64,000 nucleotides of DNA from DATJGR01 sp963812255 (lineage in GTDB: Bacteria > Pseudomonadota > Gammaproteobacteria > Pseudomonadales > Azotimanducaceae), in assembly GCA_963812255.1 (NCBI GenBank), contig CAWEUM010000005.1, forward strand, positions 1,860,001 through 1,924,000. The letters run 5' to 3'. The notes under the pieces are model-generated. The model had not been told where the DNA came from. It was given only the letters and a program-made list of their open reading frames with translations, and did no database searches. Both the position numbers and the translations under genes were made by a program. Below, in pieces: positions 42,393-50,673 of this stretch. How positions within the stretch are numbered: position 1 is the first letter of the stretch; every line of letters starts with the position of its first letter.

Positions 42393-43010
42393 TCAACTCG
42401 CCGGCCAGGGATCGGCCCAGGCGGGTATGCGCATCAGCTCGTCGAGCCAGCGCGAGATGTGGTCGAACCGCTGCAGCGGCATATCCGATTCTCGCCAGTA
42501 CCTGGCCATCGAGGCGAGCTGAAAGTCAGCAATCGTCAGGCGTCCGCAGGCGACATGCGTCCGATCCGTCAGATGGCCGTCCAGAACCGCTGCATAGCGC
42601 AGCGCATTCGCGGCGCTCGTTTTCAGCAACTCATGGTCGGGGGGTCCCAGATCGAACGTCGACTTGACGATGTGCTCGAAATAGAACGGTGCGACAGCAG
42701 CGGACCAATGGCAATCGTTCCACGACAGCCAGCGCAGCAGCTCGACCTGCTCGGCTGGAGCATGTGCGGGCCACATGTCCGATCCCGTCTGAATACACAG
42801 ATGCGCCATGATCGCCGAGGCCTCCCACAGCACCAGATCGCTATCCACCAAGGTCGGCGCCTTCATATTTGGATTGAGCGCAACATAGTCCGGCACCCTC
42901 AGCCCGCCGGCCATCATGTCGACCTCGATCAACTGTGCCTCGACGCCGAGATGCTTGACCAGCGCCAATACGCGCAACGGCGCCTGGGCCTTGAACCAGT
43001 ATATCTTCAC
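42393..43010 (-). CDS. Glutathione S-transferase
   Basis: A 205-aa GST. The N-terminal thioredoxin-like domain (MKIYWFKAQAPLRVLALVKH, NPNMKAPTLVDSD, LWEASAIMAHL) and the helical C-terminal domain with RLTIADFQLASMARYW are present. The usual catalytic Ser/Tyr position is near APLRV and cannot be fixed. It sits between an aldo/keto reductase (convergent) and carbonic anhydrase. Confidence 0.85.
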   Translation of the reverse strand: MKIYWFKAQAPLRVLALVKHLGVEAQLIEVDMMAGGLRVPDYVALNPNMKAPTLVDSDLVLWEASAIMAHLCIQTGSDMWPAHAPAEQVELLRWLSWNDCHWSAAVAPFYFEHIVKSTFDLGPPDHELLKTSAANALRYAAVLDGHLTDRTHVACGRLTIADFQLASMARYWRESDMPLQRFDHISRWLDELMRIPAWADPWPAS

Positions 43011-43091
43011 GTCTCTCTCCGATTAGGTTAGCTGCGTTCTGATGACGACGAACGACGAGCCCCCAATTCGACCCGCCGCGCGACATTTCTT

Positions 43092-43736
43092 CTACTCGGC
43101 CGGCACCCGCACGGGTTCATTGATGTAGTCGAGGAACTCGACCACGCCGGTTTCCAGCGAATATTCGGCGCCGACGATGCGCAGCCCGCGAGTGAGGATC
43201 AGTTGCTCCAGGACTTCGGAGCCGTGTCTGAGATGATCGACCGACGCGCCGACGTTTGCCCGAACCGCATGCTTGACCAACACGTCCATATCATTGCGCA
43301 ACTCCGTCCGCATCAGCACCTCGACAGACGGTCGGATGCGGTCGACGATCGAACTCAGGTTGCGCGACTGATTCTCCGCCGGTTGCTGAAGTTGTTCGAC
43401 GGTCGCCAGAATCGCTCCGCATTGGGAATGTCCGAGCACCACAACGAGCCGCGTGCCGAACCGTTCGGCCGCAAACTCGACGCTGCCGACCTGCGATGGC
43501 GCGACGACGTTGCCCGCCACGCGAATGACGAACAGGTCGCCCAGCCCCTGATCGAACACGATCTCGGCCGGCACCCGCGCGTCCGAACAACCCAGAATGA
43601 TTGCGAACGGCATCTGTTCCATCGGCAGTTCGCCACGTGGGGGGCGATGCGCAAGCGTCTGGTTGCCTTCGACGTGCGATGCAAACCGGCGATTGCCTTC
43701 GCGCAAACGATCGAGCGCCTCCTCGGCAGAGATCAT
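43092..43736 (-). CDS. Beta-class carbonic anhydrase
   Basis: A 214-aa zinc enzyme interconverting CO2 and bicarbonate. Zinc ligands are in ILGCSDARVPAEI (Cys, with the Asp-Arg dyad) and LGHSQCGAI (His, Cys). FVIRVAGNVV is the conserved strand. AAGGTG sits about 5 nt before the ATG at 43736, which was chosen over 43814. Single gene; the region upstream holds a porin-like remnant. Confidence 0.92.
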   Translation of the reverse strand: MISAEEALDRLREGNRRFASHVEGNQTLAHRPPRGELPMEQMPFAIILGCSDARVPAEIVFDQGLGDLFVIRVAGNVVAPSQVGSVEFAAERFGTRLVVVLGHSQCGAILATVEQLQQPAENQSRNLSSIVDRIRPSVEVLMRTELRNDMDVLVKHAVRANVGASVDHLRHGSEVLEQLILTRGLRIVGAEYSLETGVVEFLDYINEPVRVPAE

Positions 43737-43832
43737 CGCCTCACCTTCGCGGTCGGATGCAGCGCGAAACGTTCGATGCGGAGACATTCTCGAACAACTC
43801 GCTGGACTGTGCACGATCGCGCGAAAAGTCGA

Positions 43833-44077
43833 CTACCTGCATTCTTCATTACCCGTTAGAGCCCAGATCACAAGCTTTGCAGCGAACAGATGTTCGCCAT
43901 CGATCTCCCGCCCGGCTTGATTAGATAGGCTGTACTGCGCCTTCACTTCCACATGCACCGCGTGTCGACATCCCAACGCCACATCGAGGCGGCTCTCGTC
44001 GCGGTTCCAGCAACGCCGCTGCCGAACGCCGTCGCGAACTTGCCCAGCCGCAGCGTCACGCGTCCGATGTCGGTCAT
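43833..44077 (-). pseudogene. Remnant of an outer-membrane beta-barrel (porin-like) gene
   Basis: Eight nt after the 2OG-oxygenase stop, an ATG with GAGG 5 nt upstream opens a 44-codon frame including GRVTLRLGKFATAFGSG, which recalls the LRVGKFATVFG segment of a class of bacterial porins. A second frame (from about 43982) reads DESRLDVALGCRHAVHVEVK and then AQYSLSNQAGREIDGEHLFA, typical alternating strands of the last barrel hairpins. The middle of the protein (several hundred residues) is missing and the frames do not connect. Read alone, the second frame gives a 49-aa ORF. Identification is by pattern only. Confidence 0.4.
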
Positions 44078-44084
44078 ACGCGCC

Positions 44085-44804
44085 TCAAACTGCGTCGTGG
44101 AAGATGATCCCGAGCGCGAAACGATTGCCGGATCGAATTCGGCTCACGCCGTGGCGAAGTGTCACACGAACCGTACCTCGCATGCCACGCACCGGACGGT
44201 TCCGCACCGGAAACACCACGCCATCGCCGCATCGCAACGGCACAACTTCGACTCGCGATTGCATACGGGGGCGCTGCTCGGTCAGCACGAATTCCCCGCC
44301 ACTGAAATCCGCCTCCGGATCCGACAGCAGAAACGTGACCTGCAGTGGGAACACGTGCTCGCCATACAGGTCCTGGTGCAGTCTGTTGTAGTCGCCGGCG
44401 GCATACTTCAACAGCAGCGGCGTCGGGCGCGTCTGGCCGGCTCGATGGCATCGCGCCAGATACTCGGCATGGTCGATCGGATATCGGGCATCGATGCGCA
44501 ACGCCTCGTTCCAACGATTGGCGATCTTCGCGAGGGGCGGGTACAGATTCGTCCGCAGTTCGGCAACACGTGTGGGCAACGGGTAATCGAAATACCGATA
44601 CTCGCCACGACCATAGCCATGACGCGACATGACCACGCGGTTGCGAAACAGCGTGTCCGTAGAAAAACTCGCGCCTAACGCGTCGCACTCCGCAGACGAC
44701 AGCGCGGACGGCAACACCACGTAACCGTCGGCATCGAGGCCTTCGTCGAGGCCCTCGCCGATACCCGCCCAGTTCACCCGGCCTCGCGCTGCAGCAGCGC
44801 GCAT
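44085..44804 (-). CDS. 2OG-Fe(II) dioxygenase coupled to ada
   Basis: A 239-aa dioxygenase of the prolyl-4-hydroxylase-like 2OG-Fe(II) group. The iron site is HQD in YNRLHQDLYGEHVFPLQV and a distal His in TLRHGVSRIRSGNRFALGII; the Arg-rich segment after it should bind 2-oxoglutarate. Its start lies 31 nt inside the 3' end of ada, so translation is coupled to the adaptive-response regulator. By position it could repair alkylated nucleic acid like AlkB, but the AlkB RxNxTxR signature is replaced by RIRSGNR, so it is a different subfamily. Repair role is inferred. Confidence 0.82.
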   Translation of the reverse strand: MRAAAARGRVNWAGIGEGLDEGLDADGYVVLPSALSSAECDALGASFSTDTLFRNRVVMSRHGYGRGEYRYFDYPLPTRVAELRTNLYPPLAKIANRWNEALRIDARYPIDHAEYLARCHRAGQTRPTPLLLKYAAGDYNRLHQDLYGEHVFPLQVTFLLSDPEADFSGGEFVLTEQRPRMQSRVEVVPLRCGDGVVFPVRNRPVRGMRGTVRVTLRHGVSRIRSGNRFALGIIFHDAV

Positions 44805-45856
44805 TTGCGCTCGACACCCCAGCGATATCCGGACAAACCGCCGTCCTTACGCACGATGCGATGGCACGGAATTGCGACCGCGAGCGCATTCGCCGCGCAC
44901 GCCTGAGCCACGGCGCGAACAGCCTTCGGTGCGCCGACCTTGCTTGCGATGTCCGCGTAGCTCGCCGTCGAGCCTGCCGGTATGTCACAGAGCGCCCGCC
45001 AGACGCGCTGCTGAAACGCTGTGCCACGGATGTCCAGCGGCAGATCGAGGCCAATGCGCGGCGCTTCGACGAAGCCAACCACCGTCGCAACCCATTGTTC
45101 GAAACCCGCATCGCCACCGGTCAGATCCGCGTTTGGAAAACGGTCCTGAAGGTCGCGTACCAACGTATCCGGATCGTCGCCGAGCCAGATCGCGCAGATA
45201 CCACGTTCGGTGGCGGCTACCAGTATTGCGCCGAGCGAGCACCTGCCGACCGCAAATCGAATCGCCGTACCTTTGCCGCCGGCGCGAAAACTTCGCGGCT
45301 GCATGCCGAGCGTCTTCGCCGCCCCCTCGTAGAACCGTCCGCTGGCGTTGAAGCCCGCCGCGTAGATTGCATCGGTCACTGTCGCGCTTCGAGGCAGCTC
45401 GGCGCGAACCCGACGCGTGCGATGCGCATTCGCATACGCCTTCGGAGTGAGGCCGGTGATCGATTTGAACACGCGATGAAAATGGAAGCGGCTCATGCCA
45501 ACGGCACTCGCTAGACGGTCCAACGCAAGTAATTCGGGCGCCTCTTCGATCAGTCGGCAGGCGCTGGTGACCGCCGTAGCCTGGCGCTCCGCCAGCGGCG
45601 CTTCGTTGGGGCGACAACGTTTGCATGGCCGAAAGCCGGCGTGCTCGGCGTCCGCGCAAGTTGCATGAAAGCGCACGTTCTCTCGACGCGCCAATCGCGA
45701 AGTGCACGAGACGCGGCAATACACGCCGGTGCTTCGAACGGAGTAATAGAACACGCCGTCGGCCCGCGCATCGCGGCGCGCGACGGCGGCCCAACGCTCG
45801 TCGTCCGAGTCGAACATTGGCGCCTTGGCTGGCGCGCGTGAGATGGATGCGTTCAT
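44774..45856 (-). CDS. ada: Ada: methyltransferase and transcriptional regulator
   Basis: A 360-aa fused Ada. The N-terminal zinc domain carries cysteines in GVYCRVSCTSR and FRPCKRC; methyl transfer from phosphotriesters to the first of these activates it. A central AraC-type helix-turn-helix follows (RLASAVGMSRFHFHRVFK). The C-terminal O6-methylguanine methyltransferase has the active Cys in AIPCHRIVRKDG. Methylated Ada normally induces its own operon, which here includes the 2OG oxygenase. GGAG lies 6 nt before the ATG. An inverted repeat just upstream is a possible operator. Confidence 0.93.
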   Translation of the reverse strand: MNASISRAPAKAPMFDSDDERWAAVARRDARADGVFYYSVRSTGVYCRVSCTSRLARRENVRFHATCADAEHAGFRPCKRCRPNEAPLAERQATAVTSACRLIEEAPELLALDRLASAVGMSRFHFHRVFKSITGLTPKAYANAHRTRRVRAELPRSATVTDAIYAAGFNASGRFYEGAAKTLGMQPRSFRAGGKGTAIRFAVGRCSLGAILVAATERGICAIWLGDDPDTLVRDLQDRFPNADLTGGDAGFEQWVATVVGFVEAPRIGLDLPLDIRGTAFQQRVWRALCDIPAGSTASYADIASKVGAPKAVRAVAQACAANALAVAIPCHRIVRKDGGLSGYRWGVERKCALLQREAG

Positions 45857-45865
45857 TGTACTCTC

Positions 45866-45889
45866 CGCGACGTCGCGATCGTCGCGACG
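45866..45889. promoter_or_regulatory. Inverted repeats directly upstream of ada
   Basis: Within 10-33 nt of the ada ATG the DNA reads CGCGACGTCGCG (perfect 12-bp palindrome, 45866-45877) overlapping CGTCGCGATCGTCGCGACG (45871-45889; 8-bp arms around 3 nt). The position between promoter and start is right for an operator, but it does not resemble the E. coli Ada box. Confidence 0.35.
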
Positions 45890-45915
45890 GGAGATTTCAA
45901 TCTACGAGGCCGCGT

Positions 45916-47232
45916 TCAACGAGACACTCCCGCAATTGCTTTTGAATCGGCCGGCGTGCCGCGCAGGCTCACGGCAAGCACCACACTTCCGAGCAAGCAG
46001 CACGCCACGACCAGAAGGCTCGCAGTGTAACTCCCCGTCGCATCGTGAACCCGCCCGATCACGAACGGACCGACAAAGCCGGCGAGATTGCCGAGCGAAT
46101 TGATCAGCGCGATCGCGCCCGCCGCCGCCGTACCGGTTAGAAAGGTCGTCGGCAGCGACCAGAACACCGGTACCGCGCTCCACACACCGACCGCCGCGAT
46201 CGATAGTGCAAGCACACCGATGACCGGCGAATGCACGTAAGCACTGGCGATCATGCCAAACGCGCCGACGCCTGCCGACGCGGCGATGTGCAGGCGGCGC
46301 TCGCCGGTCCGATCCGATCGCGCACCGACGATCACCATCGCGACCGCCGCCGCCATATACGGAATCGCCGAAACGAGCGCGACTCCGACGTTGTCGAGCG
46401 TCGAGAACGAACGAATGATCTGCGGCGACCAGAAGCTGATGCTGTAAAAGCCGATGACCAGCGAGAAATACAATAACGCGAGGCGCCAGACGATGGGATG
46501 CAGCAACGCACTGCGCAGGGTCTCGCCGCGCGCTGCGATCGCATCGGCGCCAGTGCGCACCCGTTCGCTCAGAAATACGCGCTCGTCTGGCGTCAGCCAC
46601 CGCGCCTGCTCGGGCCGATCGGTGAGATACCCCAGCACGATGACGCCGAGTACGACCGACGGTATGCCTTCGGCAATGAAAATCCATTGCCAGCCGGCAA
46701 ATCCGGCGACTCCATCCAAACCGAACAGCGCCGCGGACATCGGACCTCCGACAACACCGGCAATCGCCGTCGCCGTCATGAACCGCGACACCGCCGAGGC
46801 ACGCTCATCGGCAGCAAACCACAGCCCGAGGTAGTAGATGACACCCGGAAAAAATCCGGCCTCGGCAACGCCGAGCAGAAAGCGCAACACGTAGAAGCTC
46901 ATCGGCGTGTGTACGAACGCCATGGCCGAAGAAATGAGCCCCCAAGTGATCATGATCCGCGCGATCCACACCCGCGCGCCGACTCGAGCGAGAATCAGAT
47001 TGCTCGGAATCTCGAAGATGAAGTAACCGATGAAGAAGATGCCGGCGCCAAGTCCGTACACGGAGTCACTGAAGCCGAGTTGGCTCTTCATCTGCAGTTG
47101 CGCAAAGCCGACATTGATGCGGTCGAGATACGCGGCCACGTACAACAGAAACAGAAAGGGGATCAGCCTTCGCGAAACTTTTCGGATGACTGTTCGCTCA
47201 TCCAGCCCGACGCGCACTCTATTTCGGCTCAC
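45916..47232 (-). CDS. MFS transporter, ACS type (paralogue)
   Basis: A 438-aa twelve-helix transporter, close in layout to the one at 37.4-38.7 kb (shared RLIPFLFLLYVAAYLDRINVG and NLILARVGARVWIARIM). Start is GTG, overlapping the OsmC 3' end by 14 nt, so it is read from the OsmC transcript. It precedes ada by 59 bp on the same strand. Likely imports an organic anion; substrate unknown. Confidence 0.9.
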   Translation of the reverse strand: MSRNRVRVGLDERTVIRKVSRRLIPFLFLLYVAAYLDRINVGFAQLQMKSQLGFSDSVYGLGAGIFFIGYFIFEIPSNLILARVGARVWIARIMITWGLISSAMAFVHTPMSFYVLRFLLGVAEAGFFPGVIYYLGLWFAADERASAVSRFMTATAIAGVVGGPMSAALFGLDGVAGFAGWQWIFIAEGIPSVVLGVIVLGYLTDRPEQARWLTPDERVFLSERVRTGADAIAARGETLRSALLHPIVWRLALLYFSLVIGFYSISFWSPQIIRSFSTLDNVGVALVSAIPYMAAAVAMVIVGARSDRTGERRLHIAASAGVGAFGMIASAYVHSPVIGVLALSIAAVGVWSAVPVFWSLPTTFLTGTAAAGAIALINSLGNLAGFVGPFVIGRVHDATGSYTASLLVVACCLLGSVVLAVSLRGTPADSKAIAGVSR

Positions 47233-47692
47233 ATCGCACTTCGGTTCTGACCGAGTTCGCGATGAAGCACTGTTCGTGTGCTTCGTGATGCATCGAGTCG
47301 ATCTCCGCGCGCGACGGCAGACGTTCGCCGGAAAACTGCACCTCGGGCGTGAGCGTCACGGTGGACACAACCATTCTGCCGTTCGCATCTTTCGCCATGA
47401 CGCCAATCGGATTGTCACGATACCGGTCGATGCGAAATTTTTTTTGCGCGGCAATGGAAAGGAAGAACAACATGTGGCAATTCGAGATCGACGCGACGAA
47501 CATTTCCTCTGGATCAATTGCCGTGGCGTCCGAGTACGGAACGGGTACGACATGGGGTGAAGATGACGCGGCGATCTCGGCGCCGCCATCGAACCTCACG
47601 ACGTGCGCGCGGCTGTAGCGGTTGTCGAGAAAGTTCTGATCGCCGCGAAGCCACAGGATCTCTGCTGTGTAGGTCGCCGATGTCTCGCGCAC
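47219..47692 (-). CDS. OsmC/Ohr-family peroxidase-like protein
   Basis: A 157-aa OsmC-superfamily protein. The two redox cysteines are in SISNCHMLFFLSIAA and EAHEQCFIANSV, the spacing of OsmC/Ohr enzymes that reduce organic hydroperoxides with lipoyl or thiol donors. GTG start with GAGGA just upstream. It leads a small operon with the MFS transporter and lies upstream of ada. Exact subclass (OsmC, Ohr or YhfA) is not certain. Confidence 0.88.
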   Translation of the reverse strand: MRETSATYTAEILWLRGDQNFLDNRYSRAHVVRFDGGAEIAASSSPHVVPVPYSDATAIDPEEMFVASISNCHMLFFLSIAAQKKFRIDRYRDNPIGVMAKDANGRMVVSTVTLTPEVQFSGERLPSRAEIDSMHHEAHEQCFIANSVRTEVRCEPK

Positions 47693-47789
47693 GTTGTCCT
47701 CAACCCTTCTCGACTCGAGCCAAGATCAGCACGCATCACCGATCAGTTCGGCATCGAGTACGAGAGCGGACGAAAGATCCGCTTGGACG

Positions 47790-48164
47790 TCACGGCCAGA
47801 TGTTGGCTTCATCGAAATTCTCGCCGTCACTACGAACGACGCAAAACCGCTGTCCGGTTGGCGCTTCCATCACGCACCAGGATTTGACCCGCTCGACGCG
47901 TCGCGCGCCGAGCGCCTCCAGACGCCCCACCTCCGCATCGACATCGTCGGATTCGATGTCCAAATGCACGCGGCTCGTATGGTCGACACTCTGAACTTCG
48001 ATGTGCAGCCCGTGCGTACCACCTTTCAGGCCCACGTACTTCTCTTCGCCCGGTCCAAGCCGCTGAGTCCGCATACCGAGCGCTGCGCTCCAGAACGCCG
48101 CGGCCTCAGCCAGGTCGTCAGTGTCGCAGTCGATAATGAAACCAGCGAGTTTGCTTCTGTGCAT
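47790..48164 (-). CDS. VOC-superfamily (glyoxalase_6-like) protein
   Basis: A 124-aa VOC protein with KLAGFIIDCDTDDLAEAAAFW, YVGLKGGTHGLHIEVQ and RVHLDIESDDVDAEV, the pattern of Glyoxalase_6 domains. The metal site is not evident. Begins 7 nt after the GyrI-like stop, so EncFtn, GyrI-like and VOC genes form one unit. Confidence 0.83.
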   Translation of the reverse strand: MHRSKLAGFIIDCDTDDLAEAAAFWSAALGMRTQRLGPGEEKYVGLKGGTHGLHIEVQSVDHTSRVHLDIESDDVDAEVGRLEALGARRVERVKSWCVMEAPTGQRFCVVRSDGENFDEANIWP

Positions 48165-48171
48165 GTAACTG

Positions 48172-48441
48172 TTATTTCAGTCGGAAGAAGAGCTCAGTGA
48201 CAAGTTTAGACTGATCCTCGCTCCAGTCGCCGTAAACTTCCCAGGACACACCGCTCAATTGCAGCGCCTGCTGCGCGCACCATTCGTTGAGCTGGGTGTT
48301 CACTGCCGGCAACGCATTGTAAGGACCGATGTGAACCGTGTGCGCGGTATTCGCGACGGAATCTCCGATTGTCTGGTCATGGTCGGTGGTACCCGCCCGC
48401 AACACCGGCGTCACTTCGACGATTTTGCGCTCGTTGTCCAT
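48172..48441 (-). CDS. Half-size GyrI-like effector-binding domain
   Basis: An 89-aa protein that resembles only the second half of a GyrI/Rob-type small-molecule-binding domain: VLRAGTTDHDQTI, then HTVHIGPYNALPAVNTQLNEW and the terminal WEVYGDWSEDQSKLVTELFF. Full domains are about 150 aa with two pseudo-repeats; the first is absent and no sequence for it lies between this start and the EncFtn stop 21 bp away. It might act as a dimer. Ligand unknown. Confidence 0.6.
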   Translation of the reverse strand: MDNERKIVEVTPVLRAGTTDHDQTIGDSVANTAHTVHIGPYNALPAVNTQLNEWCAQQALQLSGVSWEVYGDWSEDQSKLVTELFFRLK

Positions 48442-48462
48442 CCCGCCCCCAGCATCGCCAGA

Positions 48463-48756
48463 TTATTTCTTCGCGTGGGCGATCACCTTCGTCGAAAAAA
48501 GGTAGTCCTTCAGCTCGTGGTCGAGCGTCGGATCCCGGCGACGTATCCACTCGAGCACCATCGCCGCGTGCTCCTTTTCTTCGTCCCGATTGTGTTCGAG
48601 GATCGCCTTGAGATCCGGATCGGTGCATGCATCGGCGCGCTGGTTGTACCAGTCGATCGCTTCGAATTCCTCCATCAGCGATGTGATCGCGCGATGCATG
48701 TCGCGCGTTTCGTTGGAAATCTCGTCAATCGGCTCGTGATAGCCTTCGTTTGCCAC
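48463..48756 (-). CDS. Encapsulated-ferritin (EncFtn) homologue without visible shell gene
   Basis: A 97-aa two-helix ferritin. It aligns by eye with Rhodospirillum rubrum EncFtn: HRAITSLMEEFEAIDWYNQR and LEHNRDEEKEHAAMVLEWIR. Ferroxidase residues map to E30, E60 and H63 (E32, E62, H65 in R. rubrum), with E29/E32 and W36/Y37 at the entry site. EncFtn forms a decamer that oxidises iron inside an encapsulin. Here no encapsulin follows, and the C-terminus (KVIAHAKK) lacks an obvious shell-targeting peptide. GTG start with GAGGAG 9 nt upstream. It heads an operon with the half GyrI and VOC genes. Confidence 0.88.
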   Translation of the reverse strand: MANEGYHEPIDEISNETRDMHRAITSLMEEFEAIDWYNQRADACTDPDLKAILEHNRDEEKEHAAMVLEWIRRRDPTLDHELKDYLFSTKVIAHAKK

Positions 48757-48870
48757 TTCTTATTGCTCCTCGAATGCTCCGGTGTTGACTGACTCGTTGG
48801 GATCGTCCCATTGCGGTGAGCGATCGCATCCTTAGACTAATGTCCTTTACATCGATAGCAACCTCGTCGA

Positions 48871-50160
48871 ATGACCGAGACCGGCAACGAAGCGTTGGTT
48901 ATTGGGGCCGGCATTTCCGGCCTGACGTGCGCGTTGGCCCTGCATGAGGCGGGCATTCCTGCACGCATATTCGAAGCGGTCGACGAGATTCGTCCGCTCG
49001 GCGTCGGCATCAACGTTCTGCCGCACTCGGTCAAAGTCCTTTGGTCGTTGGGACTGAAGGACGCGCTAGAGGAAACCGCGATTCAAACGAGCACGCTGCG
49101 GTTTCACTCAAAGCGTGGACAACTCATCTGGAGCGAACCACGCGGCGTCGAGGCGGGATATCGGTGGCCACAGTATTCCATTCATCGCGGCGCGCTGCAG
49201 AGGGTGCTGCTCGATGCGGTGCGTGCGCGGTTGGGCGACGACGCGGTAGCCACTGGACACGCCCTGTCAGCGTTTGAGCAGAATTCCAGCGGAGTAATGG
49301 CTCACTTCGTTCGACGAAAAACCGGCACGCCTCACGCCAGCCGGCGCGGCAAATGCCTAATCGGCGCCGATGGACTGATGTCCACGGTACGGGCAGCGTT
49401 CTATCCGGACGAAGGCAATCCCGTCTATTCAGGACAAATGCTCTGGCGCGGCGTTGCCGACTGGGATCCGGTGTTCGATGGGCGCTCATGCGTCATGGTC
49501 GGGCACAACGACCTGAAAGCGGTGATCTATCCGATTTCCGAAGCGGCGCGGCGACGCGGCCGGACGGAACTGAACTGGGTCGCCGAGCGGCGCCTGCCCG
49601 GATCGCTGCCGCGGAACCGGGCCGACTGGAACCGCCGCGGCGATCCCGCCGACTTCGCCGGCGCCTTCGCCGACTGGCGCTTCGATTGGCTCGACGTACC
49701 TGCGATGTTCGAAGCGACGCCGCAGATCTTCGAATTTCCGATGGTCGACCGTTCGCCGGTGTCGCGGTGGTCGTTCGGCCGCGTGACCCTGCTCGGGGAT
49801 GCAGCGCACGCGATGCGGCCCAACGGATCGAACGGCGCCTCGCAAGGCATTCTCGACGGCGTTGCCGTCGCGAAGGCGCTGCGGTCTACCAAAACGGTCG
49901 AAGACGCGTTGCGTGCATACGAAGCCGAACGCCTCGAACCGACCGCGAAACTGACGTTAGACAATCGCGAAACCGGGCCGGAGCGCGTTCTGCAGATGGT
50001 CGAGGAACGCTGTCCGGACGGCTTCCGCGACATCCACGATCATTTCAGCGAGGCTGAGCTTCGAGACATCGCAGAGCGCTACAAGAGGCTCGCCGGGTTC
50101 AATCGCGAGCATCTGGCTGAGCCGGGCACCGAATATTCCAAAGTGCGAGACGGCGTATGA
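48871..50160 (+). CDS. FAD-dependent aromatic monooxygenase (PhzS-like)
   Basis: A 429-aa class A flavoprotein hydroxylase. The FAD motif VIGAGISGLTCALALHEAG opens the protein, the DG fingerprint is IGADGLMSTVR and the second FAD site GDAAHAMRPNGSNGASQGIL. The style is that of PhzS and salicylate-hydroxylase-like flavin-dependent oxidoreductases, which hydroxylate an aromatic ring. The downstream thioesterase overlaps by 4 nt, so they act together. Substrate is not known. Divergent from EncFtn. Confidence 0.88.
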   Translation: MTETGNEALVIGAGISGLTCALALHEAGIPARIFEAVDEIRPLGVGINVLPHSVKVLWSLGLKDALEETAIQTSTLRFHSKRGQLIWSEPRGVEAGYRWPQYSIHRGALQRVLLDAVRARLGDDAVATGHALSAFEQNSSGVMAHFVRRKTGTPHASRRGKCLIGADGLMSTVRAAFYPDEGNPVYSGQMLWRGVADWDPVFDGRSCVMVGHNDLKAVIYPISEAARRRGRTELNWVAERRLPGSLPRNRADWNRRGDPADFAGAFADWRFDWLDVPAMFEATPQIFEFPMVDRSPVSRWSFGRVTLLGDAAHAMRPNGSNGASQGILDGVAVAKALRSTKTVEDALRAYEAERLEPTAKLTLDNRETGPERVLQMVEERCPDGFRDIHDHFSEAELRDIAERYKRLAGFNREHLAEPGTEYSKVRDGV

Positions 50161-50588
50161 GCATCTGGTTTACACCCCCCAACCTGGATGAGCTCAACCG
50201 GATCCATGAAAACACCGCCGTGTCGGCGCTCGGCATCCGGATCACGTCCGTAGGTGAGGACTCACTTAGCGGAACAATGCCAGTAGACGAGCGCACGAAG
50301 CAGCCGTGGGGCCTTTTGCATGGCGGTGCATCGGTGCTGCTCGCAGAGACGCTCGGCAGCGCAGCATCCATGTGTTGCGTGGATGCCGCCCAGTGGCTCT
50401 GCGTCGGCATCGACGTCAACGCCAACCACGTACGTGGCGTACGCGACGGCATCGTCACTGGGATCGCGCAGCCGGTCCATCTGGGCCGGAGCTTGCATGT
50501 CTGGGGCATCGAAATGCGCGCGCGCGACGCGCGTCTGGTCTGTATTGCAAGATTGACTGTCACGGTGATCCCGAATCCCGCGAACTGA
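50157..50588 (+). CDS. Hotdog-fold thioesterase (PaaI/YdiI-like)
   Basis: A 143-aa hotdog thioesterase. The active-site segment LLHGGASVLLAETLGSAAS and VGIDVNANHVRGVRDGIV match PaaI/EntH/YdiI. It would hydrolyse an aryl- or hydroxy-acyl-CoA. Starts within the monooxygenase stop (ATGA overlap), so the two probably serve one aromatic pathway. Confidence 0.88.
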   Translation: MSIWFTPPNLDELNRIHENTAVSALGIRITSVGEDSLSGTMPVDERTKQPWGLLHGGASVLLAETLGSAASMCCVDAAQWLCVGIDVNANHVRGVRDGIVTGIAQPVHLGRSLHVWGIEMRARDARLVCIARLTVTVIPNPAN

Positions 50589-50673
50589 CTGCCTGCGACG
50601 AACCGAGCCTGACGTGCGACGAGTGACATCCGCGGCGTCGGGGGGCAGGAGATTGCACCACTAGAATCCGCTG

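Noticed and set aside
48172..48870. Search for an encapsulin shell gene next to the EncFtn homologue
   Set aside because: Frames on both strands near EncFtn show no HK97-fold protein of about 270 aa.
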